A DNA stretch of 64,000 bases from Leucaena leucocephala (lineage: Eukaryota > Streptophyta > Magnoliopsida > Fabales > Fabaceae), in assembly GCA_037074615.1 (NCBI GenBank), contig CM073538.1, positions 19,710,568 through 19,774,567 on the forward strand, written 5' to 3'. Under the pieces are notes generated by a model. The model was not told the DNA's origin, ran no database searches, and saw only the letters and a program-made list of their open reading frames with translations. Within the stretch, counting starts at the first letter, position 1. Every line of letters starts with the position of its first letter. Shown here in pieces: positions 1 to 10,959 of this stretch. A program made the translations under genes and the position numbers.

Positions 1-229
1 CTTATTGACTTCATAATAATTTTTTCTATTTTTTTAATTATATTTGATCAAGGTATAATCATTTTGAGATTTATAGCTCAAATATTTTTTGCCTCTCCAA
101 CAAGTGTATTTCTTGAAATTCGAAGTTATGTCGTCTATGATGGTGAGATCACTATCCCAATCAACAACTTATTAGTCTTTTCCCTATTATTTATTGTGGC
201 AAACTATGCTCATATACACTCACACATCC

Positions 230-334
230 CTCTAGTTTATATAAAAATCTTCCTGAGTTATACCCTCCTACCTCACCATCAACAATTGAAGCAAATTTGA
301 GGGTATAACTTGAAGATTTTTAAATAAACTAGAG
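230..334. repeat. Near-perfect hairpin (inverted repeat)
   Basis: Arms at 230-267 and 299-334 are complementary over about 36-37 nt with only a few mismatches, separated by a loop of about 30 nt. The left arm starts CTCTAGTTTAT and ends TATACCCTC; the right arm starts GAGGGTATAAC and ends ATAAACTAGAG. Pairing does not continue outside the arms. It could be a tiny MITE remnant or a small-RNA hairpin. I do not recognise a known miRNA in it. Confidence 0.7.
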
Positions 335-2008
335 ACACTTCTTTTTCCAGCCATCTGTAAGCTATGCTTTGCTGAGTCGTCTGAGTTATTAGTAACGTGT
401 ATGCTAGATTTATATGTGCTTTCTGAGTCCGTGGACTCTACATTATGGAGAAGATATCATTTACTCTTATCAGATGCTTTTATAACTTATATATATATTA
501 GTGATACCCATATATGACGATTCTCAACCGTCAAATATGTCACACTATACTTGACAGTTAATATTTACCCTGACCATATATATGACGCTTGTGTATTAAC
601 GGTTCGTTATCATTAATTATAGGGAAAAATAACTGTTAAGTAACGGTCCATATTGATGATATTGGCGATATTACTAACATATTGGTCATATGTGTGTGTG
701 GGTGTTAGCGGATACCGTTTGTGCTTCATGTTCACAAGTAGAATCATAACCTCGGTGTGTGTGTTATACTTTCAAGAATTCTTCTCTTCATCCCTTTCTT
801 GTCTTTCTTGCTTTATATATTCTTTCTCTTTTCTATGGCCAATTAACATGTGGACACTTTATCTATCAAAAGTCGTGACTTAATTAACACAATGACAATA
901 TAAATTGTGTTTAATTACCAGCAGTTATATACTTTACTCAAATTATAGAAAGCTTTATACGAGCAAGGTATAATTAAGTTCAATAATCTCTCTCTACTGA
1001 TAGATTAGAGTAGTTAATCATTAATAATGCATGAGATTGTACATAGGGAGCTTTTTGGCGCAACAATTTAACTGTCTTAATCATTCATTATTATAGTTTC
1101 ATTATATTATATCATCATTACTAATCAATTAGTGCGACTCATTTAGATATATTAATTAATTATCCTTAAATTTGTTCCAATTTTTTAATGATTGATTAAT
1201 GGTAGTGTCTATAATATACTCTTATAAACTCACAATGGAGAGTAGATCAAATAGTATAGAGTTTCTTAAAAAAAAATAATAGAAAAAGACCGAAGAAACA
1301 TGTATGGAGTTAATAAACATGACAATTTGGTTAACAATATACTCTTCTGGTATTTAATATAAAATATAATTGAAGAGTTAATCTTAGTCATAAATATAAG
1401 TTTTATCTCCCTCATTTATCAATTTTTTCTAAATTACATATATTAATATTTTCTCAATAATAATTAACTAATTAAAAAGGGGGGAAATTAAGGAAGATGA
1501 CTATAGTATTTTAAAAAATAAATATTATATTAATCAACTCAACTAAATTTTTTAATCTAATTAAATTAATTAAATATATTATATATTAAAGACTATATAG
1601 CAATATAAAGATTTGATTGTTGATGTTACTTCAAGATCCATGTAAATAATTGTCCCACGTAGTGAGGGATAAGGCTTGTTTTATTACATCAGTTACCAGT
1701 TTCATTAACGTTGTTATATGTGCATTAACACTGCGAATTGAAGCACACCCACACGTACAATTAATTACACATTCATAAACTGATGATGTCATTCAGATAC
1801 AACAGGCTTCTTGAAAGTCCTTTGCAAACTTTCATGTACACAGAAATAAATACGTGCCCCTAATTAACACATACAAAGTAAACTACAATATAATCACACT
1901 GTACTGCAAATTAAAAGAAAACTAACACTGTTTCTAAATTAAATGACTTTTTAATTAAGTGAAGTGAAATGAAGAGGAAGATAAACACACAAAATGATTG
2001 GATCCACT
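335..2008. other. Intergenic, no gene seen
   Basis: AT-rich sequence with short open frames only. None shows a recognisable domain, splice pattern or codon bias. The open frame at 653-883 is hydrophobic low-complexity translation without support. Confidence 0.6.
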
Positions 2009-2120
2009 AACTCACATATGAGAAGTAGAACTCGTAATCATGTGTTTATCTCTTTCGATCTTCACTTTACTTCGGTTTATTTTAGAATTATCGAAATTCC
2101 TGCGAAAACTAGGCAGGATT

Positions 2121-2312
2121 TTAATTAACCTTATTGGTATTTGTAAACTGTTGATCTTCACCTGGATACACCTTTCTGCTTCCAACAGTACTTGAACTAC
2201 CCACTGGGTAGCCATTTTTGGCTCTCTCTTCTTCTTTTCTCTTCATGTTCTTCTCCTTCGCCCTCTTCTCCATCACTATAATTGCAGCTGAGCTTGCTCC
2301 AATGGAAGACAT
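2121..2312 (-). CDS. Small uncharacterised plant protein, 63 aa
   Basis: Single-exon open frame from ATG at 2312 to TAA at 2121. The protein begins MSSIGASSAA, has a strongly charged Lys/Glu/Arg helix-like stretch at residues 15-32 (MEKRAKEKNMKRKEEERAK), and ends in a polar Ser/Thr/Asn-rich tail with a SRKVYPGEDQ segment. There is no signal peptide or membrane segment. A good TATA box lies about 97-104 nt upstream of the ATG, and a GT microsatellite lies in or near the 5' leader, which favours a real short gene. I do not recognise the family and assign no function. An intron-containing or longer form cannot be excluded. Confidence 0.55.
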   Translation of the reverse strand: MSSIGASSAAIIVMEKRAKEKNMKRKEEERAKNGYPVGSSSTVGSRKVYPGEDQQFTNTNKVN

Positions 2313-2334
2313 TATTCTTCTTCTTCACAAACTA

Positions 2335-2354
2335 ATATGTGTGTGTGTGTGTGT
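2335..2354. repeat. (TG)n microsatellite
   Basis: About nine TG units just upstream of the ATG of the small minus-strand gene, so probably within its 5' leader (read as CA on that strand). Confidence 0.8.
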
Positions 2355-2408
2355 ATTATTTCAGTAATTAGAGAAGTGCTCTTGGAATTCGGATTCCTTA
2401 ACAAGGCC

Positions 2409-2416
2409 ATTTATAG
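2409..2416 (-). promoter_or_regulatory. TATA box of the 63-aa gene
   Basis: On the minus strand this reads CTATAAAT, followed by GGCC. It lies about 97 nt upstream of the ATG at 2312, so a start of transcription near 2380 and a leader of about 65-70 nt would be expected. Confidence 0.5.
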
Positions 2417-3175
2417 GCGTCGACGAGAAGCCATCTTTTATTCAGTAGTGCATGTTTCATGTTAGTGGCTTTACACCAACTATCAGCAAAAAAGATTATA
2501 AAATGTCATCTTCTTCTTCATACTACTTTGGGAAAAAAGTTTGGTCTGTGCACAACTATTTCTTTATATATAATTTCCTAAAGCTCCAACTACCACAAGT
2601 TGCTTATTCGATATTATATTTATTATATTTTTATTTTTAGTAACAAACAAATCAGATGAGTTAAATTTCAAGAGTTCATCAAACTTACACACACACACAC
2701 ATATATATATGACTCTTCTAATATTAAATATAGGAGCTAGTTGAATAATTTGCTTTGATAATAAGTATAAGACTCCCAATACACACTCTGCATATCTCCA
2801 AAATTTTTATTTTTTAAAATTATCTTTATTAATTGTATATGTCAAAATGATTTTAATCATTGTATAATACTTAAAGAGAATATTTTAAAAAAATCAACAT
2901 ATATTTGTTATAAATAATATTTTCATTAATTTTTTAATATTTAAAAATTAGTTATCTAATTCTACATTTAGGGTTAGAGAAATATTGTTTTTATAAATAA
3001 TTATGTATCATTTAAAATTAATATAAAAAAATCATAATTGCAGAGTTGGTTCAATGCATGGAAAGAAACTGAATTTGATAACAATATTTTTTTAGTACAA
3101 CAATTTTTAGAAAGAAGTTGGGTTCACCTGTAATTTAAAGACAGTGAAAAGTTTCCCTTTCTCTTAAGAGATAAT

Positions 3176-3365
3176 AAATTTTTTTTTGTTACCCACCCGG
3201 TTCACCAGAGCTTTGCCCTGACTACATCTAGATTCGATCCGCGTCGCGTACCTGGTTATGGTGTGTGAGTCTCCCAACGGGGATTTTCTGAATACGCCAA
3301 AGTTCAAATTTGAGATCTCACTTAAGCGATACCGAGTTATTTACCACTCAGACTAATCCGGTTGA
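3176..3365 (-). mobile_element. tRNA-derived SINE, minus strand
   Basis: The minus strand begins near 3365 with an A-box-like TAGTCTGAGTGG and has a B-box-like GATCGAATCT about 110 nt later. It ends in an A-run (T-run on plus at 3179-3187). The block is clearly GC-richer than its surroundings. GATAA occurs next to both ends and may be a short or decayed target duplication. The internal pol III boxes and the A-tail are the basis for the call. The family is not identified. Confidence 0.65.
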
Positions 3366-3769
3366 TAGCGATAACAATATTTAAATCCACTCTCGTATGA
3401 AACTATTGGAACAGTAGTCATTACCAACTGGGCTAACAAGTTGGTTTTATTAAATTTGTGAAGCAGTGGTTTAAAACACAGAATTATATGTAGTGGTGCC
3501 CAGGCCATGCTTTATTGGTACAGCAATGAAAAGGGTGGATCTTAATTTAATTTTGTACAAAACCATTATTGCCAAGTCACTGCCAATCGGGTTTAATGTT
3601 TTCTCTTAAATTTTTTAAAATAATTATTGTGCTTATCTCTTAATAATCTATAGCCTATTATAGTAATTAATCCTAATCGTCCGATCAATTATATAGTAGT
3701 TGGATCTAATTGAGTGGAACACATCCATATTGCACCCTTTCACCAAAATGCCAGTTTTCCTTATTTAAT

Positions 3770-4132
3770 GGGAAATATAATCATTTTTTATTTTTATAAT
3801 TTTAATTCAATTCCTAAATTTTAACTCAATATAACAGTTCAATCTATATAGTTTAACTCAATTACAAGTTAGTCCCTATAATTTTAACTATTTAAAAAGT
3901 AGCCCCCTAACATTTTAGAAAATAAATTAGAAGGACTAAAATTATGTCTTGAGGGTTATGGACTAATATTTTAAATTGTTAAGAGTATAAAAATTAAGTT
4001 ATATTAAATTAAAATTTAGGACTTGAATTTTAACTAAATCAAAATTATAAAGATTAACTTATACTAAGTTACGATTTAAGAACTAAATGACAATTAAGTT
4101 AAAATTATAGGGAACAAATGATTTATTTTCCC
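3770..4132. mobile_element. Foldback MITE with TTAAT target duplication
   Basis: Starts GGGAAATATAATCATTT and ends with the inverse, AAATGATTTATTTTCCC. The two halves are complementary over most of their length (terminal arms well above 80 nt, with mismatches). It is flanked on both sides by TTAAT (3765-3769 and 4133-4137). It has no coding capacity. Confidence 0.8.
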
Positions 4133-4544
4133 TTAATGAGTTGACCCATTTTTAATTTTCATTACCTGTCTCTCACTATGAACAATATATATCTATATAT
4201 GTATAATTATTAGTTAAATCCCAATATGCAAACTTATATATAGGAGAGGAGAAAGAGTTCTCTAAGTAGAGAATTAGTACATTGAGGAATGTATAGACTC
4301 TCTCTAGTCTCAAATTAATTAACTGGTACAACTATTTTCTTACAAATCTGCATTGTTATTTTTTTTTTAATTTCCTCTATTCAAATTTATAATTTTTGGC
4401 CAATCCATTCAAATTTAGATTATTACAACCAGATAATTAACAAGTAGTCATCAACCGCAATTCCATGTTCTAAATTGTTAGATATAATTATTTGCTACAT
4501 ACATTCTGTAAACGATACTCCCTATAATGATGAATGATATCGTG

Positions 4545-5085
4545 CCAATTTAATTTAACTTAATTTTAAAAGAGCAATTAACACTTTAAAATATTTAAGG
4601 GTGAAATTAATACCTTAAAATAATTTTAAAAGTACGACTAGTATCCTAAAATATTTAAATTGGTATAATTCTGTCATTTCACAGACAAACACAAATTTGT
4701 GTTTGATGCATGTCATGTAATTTTTTATTTCAACACATTATTATTTAAAAAGCCACATATTTCATATTGTTTAAAAAAGAGTATTGATTAAATCTTAAAA
4801 TTGACTTTATATATAATTCATATGTGAATATTGAAAAATTTTATAATTTATTTAGTATAATTTATTAAAATACTATTTACACATGTAATTTTTTAAATAA
4901 TAATATATCAAAATAAAAAAATTATACGGCATATATCAAATAAAAATTTATGTTTTTATTAGCAAAAGAGAAAAATTATGACAATTTAAATATTTTAGGT
5001 ATTAATTATACTTTTAAAATTAGTTTGAATGCTGATTATACCTTAAATATTTTAAGATATTAATTACACTTTTAAAATTAATTTA
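4545..5085. mobile_element. Foldback MITE, about 540 bp
   Basis: Left part (TTAATTTTAAAAG, CACTTTAAAATATTTAAGG, GGTATAATTCTGTCAT) is mirrored as complement in the right part (ATGACAATTTAAATATTTTAGG, ACACTTTTAAAATTAATTT). The centre is unrelated AT-rich filler. Ends are approximate and no target duplication was resolved. Confidence 0.6.
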
Positions 5086-5783
5086 GGATTCCCCTATAAT
5101 TTATTATGACTTGACAATTACCATAACGAAACGTGGATGAAATAGGAGAGGAACATTAAATAGTGTCCACTAGTTTCGTTATCAACTCATAACTAATAAT
5201 ATAACTTATTATAGGACTTATTAATTATTATATACTATATAACATGTCCAGTAGCCACAAAAATATAAATTTCCATGATTAAAAAGCATAAAGACGAATT
5301 TTTAAGGGGACATGAAGAATATATAACTAAGTTGTTTATATGGCTTGTGTCTTGTAAATAGCATAAATGTTATGTTCTAAATTGACATTGCATCATCACC
5401 AACAACTATATAAATATACATATTTGTGATTTAATTAAACGTTTATGCTTTTTATGTTCCCGAGAATTGGAAAATGCATTAAAAGCCATTATAGCTAACT
5501 TCATGTGCTGTATATTAATTTTGTAGTTCTGTAGTTGATCATGAAAGTGCGTAATGCAACTATCTTAGATTCAGCCAATCGTTTCAAGAGCAAATGCTTG
5601 TATTGTTACATCAAATTAAAACAACTTTATATGTTATATACTTATATTTAAGCTAGGCTGTCTCTTGCATGGCCATGGTGAATATGTGTGAACAAAATAT
5701 AGTGGTCATTTTAGTATTCCTTTTTTCAGTGGATTGTTATAATATATTTTATTATTTGAGTTCTTGTGGTTAACTTGTCCAAA

Positions 5784-5788
5784 ATAGA
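5784..5788. repeat. Target site duplication ATAGA (left)
   Basis: Identical to 11676-11680. The five bases directly abut the TG and CA ends of the element. Confidence 0.9.
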
Positions 5789-6502
5789 TGTTGGTGTCGG
5801 CACTTGCAAAAAGAATAACTAATCCGAGACACATCTAAGGACACTGTCCTTAAGAGTTATTCCTTGACAACTGGCAAGATGAAGCGGTACTCCCCAGGAT
5901 TAAATAGATTCTTCTTGTGGAAATAATGGAACATAATCTAGCGGAAGAAAATAAACTCAGAAAAAAAATGGACAGGAGAGATCGAGCGTTAATGGCATAT
6001 GTCTTTGCAATATCTTTGTGTGCTACTTTTATAGGCACGAAGAGGTACGGAAACATAGGTTGCATTCGTAAGAGATGACCCTTTGACCGAAACAACGTGA
6101 AGCCTATCGGACAGTAAGGTCGCATCTTTTTTGCACCAACGGTCCCTTCCCAACAGTCATGATGCCAAAGTTAATGAAAGAAAACTACCGTTAACCTTTT
6201 AAATTCATATAGACTGTAGGGATTTTGAGACTTTCCGTTTAGGCACATTAAAAATATTTCTGAATAAAAAATATTTTCCACAAAAAATGCCCAATATCAC
6301 GCTCTATCTTGCGTGCAGGGGGAAATCGCCAGATTTCAAATGAATTTTCCATTAATGGCCCATTGTCTTGTGCACGAGTCCACCTCTCTTCTAGGCCTAT
6401 TTACTAGCCCATAATTGTATCTTATTATTTATACACTTGAGCCTTCACTCTCCCAAGCAATGTGGGACTTTGGTTTCTTTGACACATCCATATTTCACAA
6501 CA
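5789..6502 (-). repeat. 3' LTR of the copia element (714 bp)
   Basis: On plus it reads TGTTGGTGTCGGC...ATATTTCACAACA. It aligns end to end with 10960-11675 with many point differences and a few indels. It keeps the 13-mer CTTAAGAGTTATT (5849-5861) that is complementary to the primer-site region of the element. Confidence 0.93.
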
Positions 6503-6509
6503 ATCCCCC
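6503..6509 (-). other. Short polypurine tract next to the 3' LTR
   Basis: In element orientation GGGGGAT directly precedes the TGTTG of the 3' LTR, as expected for plus-strand priming of reverse transcription. It is short but correctly placed. Confidence 0.6.
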
Positions 6510-7069
6510 GTATATGTCAAAACAAACTCCACTCTCTGAGTTACACATGTATATAATCATTGTACTAGTGGTCCCTTTGACTATGAACCATACCTAGATT
6601 GATAATACTTAGTATACAGAGATACCAGTGGTTCTATAGACTATAAACCAGCACCTCTTGGGTGTATACTAGAGGTACTAACAATTATATTATACCCCTA
6701 CATTTTCACTATTTATCGAGCGGTTTTGCGCGTTAGGTGGCCATGCGCGTGTCCTGGTTTTTAACAAATGCTCTAGAGATTTCGCCACAATCTCATAGGA
6801 GCAGCCCACACTCCTCATTCATATTCGTAATTTTTTTAAGTGTATCTGCATATAATACACCATCCCGTGTGATTTGAAATTATTAGGAGTTTTTGCTCAT
6901 CCTCCTCTATGCAATCTAACACTTTCTTGCACACCATATGAAATGACCAATAATAATATTTTAGTATTAGCAAAACTAACAAATGACTTGTTCATACCCA
7001 TTGAACATTCTTCATATGATCACCAATCACAAAGGTTGGGTTGTCATCGTTGTCGTTATCAAACTGGAT
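6510..7069 (-). other. 3' untranslated region of the copia element
   Basis: Non-coding stretch between the end of RNase H and the polypurine tract. It is clearly homologous, with scattered substitutions, to 17640-18150 of the second copia element, so it belongs to the family and is not a later insertion. Confidence 0.8.
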
Positions 7070-7375
7070 TTAGTCATATTCCCCTCGATGTCTCAGTAAT
7101 TTGTTTTCTTCCAGGGGTTTTGTCAACAGATCTGCTAAATTTACTTGTGACTTTACATAATTAATTGAGATCACCCCATCTTTGAGCAGCTGCTTTAAAA
7201 TATTATGTCTCAATTGAATGTGCCTATTTTTACCATTGAAGGTTTTATTTTTAGCTGTAGCTATCGCATATTGGTTATCACAGTGTAAAGATATTGATGA
7301 TGTGGGCTTGTCACCCAATGGAATACTTGCTAAAAAGTTTCTTAACCACTCAGCCTCAGTTCCAGCCAATTCCAT
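7070..7375 (-). pseudogene. copia RNase H / C-terminal pol fragment
   Basis: 101-codon open stretch covering the end of the Ty1/copia RNase H domain. Recognisable motifs are MELAGTEAEWLRNFLASIPL, SLHCDNQYAIA (the HCD/DNQ catalytic segment), NRHIQLRHN, and VKSQVNLADLLTKPL near the terminus. It ends KLLRHRGEYD, matching the degraded copy on plus at about 17630. It is separated from the upstream RT fragment by frame breaks (7376-7755), so no intact pol polyprotein can be made. Confidence 0.9.
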
Positions 7376-7755
7376 AGCAATAAATTAAGAATCCCTTGAG
7401 GATTTGGTTAGAATTGTTTACTTGGATGATTTACATGTAACTGCACCACTACCAAGAATAAACACATAACCACTAGTGGATTTTGACCCTTTTGAATCTA
7501 AGATCCAGTCGCATCACTGTATCTTTCTAATACAGCGGGAAATCCATTATAATGTATACCATAATTCATGGTGCCTTTAAGGTATCTCAATAACCTTATT
7601 AGATCATCTCAATATTTACTGCTTCGACAGTAAGTATATTTGCTCAATCTATACACATCATATGCTATGCCAAGTCTAGTATAATTTAATAAATGCAACA
7701 AACTTCTAATGATTTGTGCATATTTAGATTGAGCCACTAGGTCTCGTAAGTTTTT

Positions 7756-8034
7756 CTATAGGTGAACACTTGAATCATAAGGAGAACTCAATGTAGTTTC
7801 ATCATATTGTTCAAACTTCCTCAGAATTTTCTCAACATAATATTCTTGAGAAAGTAAGATACCTCTTTCATTCCTTATGATTTGAACACCCAATATTAAC
7901 TTTGCTTTACCCAAATCTCTCATATCAAAATTTGAAGGAAGAAAAACTTTTGTTGTAAGCACAATATTCATGCTAATACTAAAAATAAGCATATCATTCA
8001 CATATAGGCATATAATCACACAATCATTATTCAC
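7756..8034 (-). pseudogene. copia reverse transcriptase, second part
   Basis: Carries the RT active-site box as YVND in the context ICLYVNDMLIF. The first aspartate of the usual YVDD box reads Asn (AAT), a substitution expected to destroy polymerase activity. Downstream it has the family-typical DMRDLGKAKLILGVQI segment. A stop follows at its end and the frame changes before RNase H. Confidence 0.9.
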
Positions 8035-8127
8035 AACTTTTGTATAAATACATCTTTCTACTTTTATAGTAGAGAAACCACCATTTGTTAGAACTTGATC
8101 TAACTTTTCATGCCATTATTTAGGTGG

Positions 8128-8490
8128 CTATTTTAAACTATATAAAGATTTAATTAATTTACAAACTTTATTTTCTTGCCTAGGAACAATGCACTCTTCA
8201 GGTTGTGCCATATAAATTTCTTCTTCTAAATCACCATTCAAAAATGCAGTCTTAACATCCATTTGATGAATATAAAGCTTATGAATTGAAGCTAATGCAA
8301 TAAGGATTCTTATAGAAGAAATCCTTGTTGCTGGAGAGAAGGAATCAAAATAATCAATATTTTTCTTTTGAGTATATCCCTTGGCTACTAGTCTGGCTTT
8401 GTATTTATCTACAGCCCCATTAGGAAAATATTTTTTCTTAAGAACCCATTTACATCCAATAAGTTTTGCTCTGGGAGGCAAGTCTACCAA
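8128..8490 (-). pseudogene. copia reverse transcriptase, first part
   Basis: 120 codons of the RVT_2 domain: AKLIGCKWVLKKK, YKARLVAKGYTQ, the aspartate motif HQMDVKTAFLNGDLEEEIYM, and VCKLIKSLYSLK at the end. The last motif stops where the fingers/palm transition should continue, so the domain is split from the part at 7756-8034 by a stop or frameshift. Confidence 0.92.
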
Positions 8491-8525
8491 AACCCATGTT
8501 TTATTTTTATTTAAAGAGTCAATCT

Positions 8526-8825
8526 TTAAATTAATAGCTTCTTTCCAAGACTCTGCATCTGGAGAATAAATAGCTTCATAAAATCTTTAGATTCTCCTTC
8601 AACTAAATAAGTGAAGAAATAATCTCTAAAAGAAGTTTCTTTCCTTTGCCTTTTACTTTTTCGTAAACTCTCACCCAAAACTTCATTTGAAATTTGTTTA
8701 GAAAAGGAAGAAGATTTTTCAATTCTTGTTGAAGTATGTTCAACTTTCAAAGGAAAAACTTTTTCAAAAAAATGTGCATCTTTAGTTTCAATAATTTTAT
8801 TTTTATGCAAAACATCACTTTTCAA
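8526..8825 (-). pseudogene. copia pol linker between integrase and RT
   Basis: 99 codons rich in Lys, Ser and Glu (for example LRKSKRQRKETSFRDYFFTYL), at the place of the variable linker between integrase and RT in copia polyproteins. No catalytic residues are expected here. It is separated from the RT part by a frame change. Confidence 0.75.
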
Positions 8826-8852
8826 AAGTAGAAAGCGATAATCATTTCTTTG

Positions 8853-9235
8853 TTAAGCATAACCAATAAATATGCAATTAGAAGTTTTAGAACCAATTTT
8901 TCTCTTTTTATGATCAAGTAATAAAACTTTTGCAAGACACCCCCACACTCTCAAATATTTCAGATTTGGTTTATAACCTTTCCATAATTCATAAGGGGTT
9001 ATTTTTGTTTTCTTATGGGATAATCTATTTTGTAAAAAATATGCAGTCAATATAGCTTCCCCCACAAATTATCAGGTGCTCCAAAAATTACAAGTAAGGC
9101 ATTAGACTAAGGAGAATAAGGAGGAGTTACTTCATAAATTATACCTTCTTTTTCATAAAGATAATCTAATAACAAATATTCTCCTCCTCTATCTGATCTA
9201 ATTCTTTTTATCTTTCTACTTAATTGATTTTCTAC
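8853..9235 (-). pseudogene. copia integrase, C-terminal part
   Basis: Includes the conserved glutamate context GGEYLL (about 9190) and PPYSP, then an open stretch 9065-8853 with GEAILTAYFLQNRLSHK, TPYELWKGYKPNLKYLRVWG and SNCIFIGYA, typical of the copia integrase C-terminus (GKGY/GPD module region). Stops and frame breaks lie between 9070 and 9235. Confidence 0.85.
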
Positions 9236-9964
9236 CTAAGCTTTATATAAAACAAACTTATCATAAACCTCATCTTTATTTCTCAATAAATACACCTTAG
9301 TATATCTAGATAAATCATCAATAAAAGTAATATAATATCTTTTATCATCTCTAGTTTCTGTTTGTTTTAGATCTCCTAAATTTGTGTAGATTAAAGATAA
9401 TAATTTAGTTTCTCTTTGTGTAGATAAGTGTGTTCTCTTAGTCAATTTAGTTTGTACACAAATCTCACATTTACTTATCATATCATTTATAATTCCATAA
9501 ATTAATTCAAGTTTCTGTAATCTTTCTATTAAAAATTTATTAACATGACCTAATCTAGCATGCGAAATATCAAAAGACTCAATCAAGTAAGCAGAAGAAG
9601 ATACATTATTATTCTCATCAATACTCAGTAGAAATAGTCCTTGATTACAATAACTCTTCCCAATCATAACATTATTCTTAGTCAAAATGATCTTATTAGA
9701 TTCAAATGACATTTTGACCCCAACTTTTCCCAATATAGCCACCAAAATTAAATTTGCCCTAGCTTCATGCACATACAGGACATCTTGCAGCATTAAGGTC
9801 TTCCCTGATGTGAATTTCAGAACCACTTTTCCTTTCCTATAAACTTTTGCAGATCGATAATCAGCAAGATACACATGGTCTTTTCCTTCTTCAAAGGAGG
9901 AATACAACTCTTTTTTTGCACATATGTGCCTGGTAGCCCCATAGTCTACTACCCTTTTGTTCAC
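9236..9964 (-). pseudogene. copia protease - GAG-pre-integrase - integrase core
   Basis: The longest surviving open stretch, 242 codons. It starts with the protease flap region and active site as DYGATRHI, where the usual Ser after the catalytic Asp reads Tyr. The pre-integrase segment HARLGHVNKF follows, then the zinc motif half CEICVQTK. In the integrase core the first catalytic-position residue reads Asn in LIYTNLGDLKQ, while the second is kept in TFIDDLSRYTKVYLL. With these substitutions and the downstream stop the enzyme is dead. Coding order matches the Ty1/copia lineage. Confidence 0.92.
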
Positions 9965-9982
9965 ATCAGAGATAAGAAAAGC

Positions 9983-10228
9983 TTAAGAAATCATTGCAGT
10001 GATACCCTCATTACCACTACTATCATCTCTTTCAACCAAATTTATAATTGGTTTAGGAGGATTATCACTTCTCATCTTATTAGTCATTTTCCTGCATTCA
10101 AATGCATGATGACCTAGTTTATTACAGACAAAATATTTACTTTTTTTTCTTGAACTTGGGGTCATCATTCTTGGGTTTGTAATTTGACTGTTTATTCTAG
10201 TGTTTATTATTATTGTGTTTAGAGTCAT
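9983..10228 (-). pseudogene. gag C-terminus with mutated zinc knuckle
   Basis: Encodes a basic, Asn/Lys-rich stretch with a knuckle that reads YFVCNKLGHHAFEC. The C-x4-H-x4-C part is present, but the first cysteine of the CCHC motif is Tyr (TAT codon), so zinc binding should be lost. It lies between the gag core and the protease, as expected. Confidence 0.85.
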
Positions 10229-10940
10229 ACCTCTTGTTGCCTGATTTTGTTTCTACCAAGTTTGCCTTAGCAGTAATCTCTTTCTCATTTGCTGCTTGAA
10301 TCGTTCTCCGGTTGGTGTCTTCAATAAAAATATGAGTGATCAAATCCGTTAGCGATAATTGCTTTTGTTTATATTTCAATTTTTGCTCTTAGTTGTTTTA
10401 TGATTTTAGCAACTTTTCAATCAATTTGTGTTCAGCCTTGAGATCTTCATTCAATTTGTGATATTCATTAATCTGAGTCTTGATATCGTTATTGTCCACC
10501 ATCTCCCATCTATAATAATTTCTAACTACAAACTTCTGTTTCCTAGCATCTTCCACAATGTATTTTAGGATCAAAGAGTTCCAGATTTTATTTGTTTCCT
10601 TGTAGACACTATAAACATCGAACAAATCATTAGATAAAATACTTAACAATGTGTGTCTAAATACTTTGTTGGCATATGTCCAAACATCTTTCTAGGCTTG
10701 CTCAGTATCTGGAGATGGCTCAAATTCGGTGAGTGCAATTTCTACTCCATGCATATCAAGAACATTATACACCTGCTCTTGCCAACGCTTAAAGTTCTTA
10801 CCATCGAACACCTCTATCTTTGAAGTGTCAGGGAATGGACGAGGAGTAGGGATAGAGACGTGAGGAATGACATTGTTGTTTTGACCATCTGGGTTGTTGT
10901 TGTCCCCAGTATTGTTAAGAGCACTGGAAGAGTCCATCAT
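10197..10940 (-). pseudogene. copia gag (UBN2-type) with in-frame stops
   Basis: Starts with MMDSSSALNNTGDNN at 10940, only 20 nt from the 5' LTR. It contains FDGKNFKRWQEQVYNVLDMHGV (10820-10740 region), typical of copia gag. A TAG at about 10690 interrupts the same frame where a Trp codon (TGG) would fit. The frame resumes with KDVWTYANKV, SILSNDLFDVYS and NEYHKLNEDLKAEHK. A deletion plus stop around 10390 removes part of the helix region, and a further piece (10379-10197) with KQKQLSLTDLITHIFIEDTN leads to the zinc knuckle. Confidence 0.88.
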
Positions 10941-10944
10941 CTAG

Positions 10945-10957
10945 AATAACTCTTAAG
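10945..10957 (-). other. Atypical primer-binding site of the copia element
   Basis: In element orientation this is CTTAAGAGTTATT, two bases after the end of the 5' LTR. It does not resemble the TGGTATCAGAGC initiator-tRNA-Met site common in plant copia elements. It is perfectly complementary over 13 nt to AATAACTCTTAAG in the same LTR (11020-11032), and in the 3' LTR (5849-5861). Confidence 0.65.
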
Positions 10958-10959
10958 AT

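Noticed and set aside
64..300. 78-codon plus-strand open frame
   Set aside because: Its end runs through the left arm and loop of the hairpin at 230-334, and it has no recognisable domain. Chance frame.
3480..3560. GC-richer stretch GTGGTGCCCAGGCCATGC, possible gene end
   Set aside because: No open frame, splice site or similarity could be supported.
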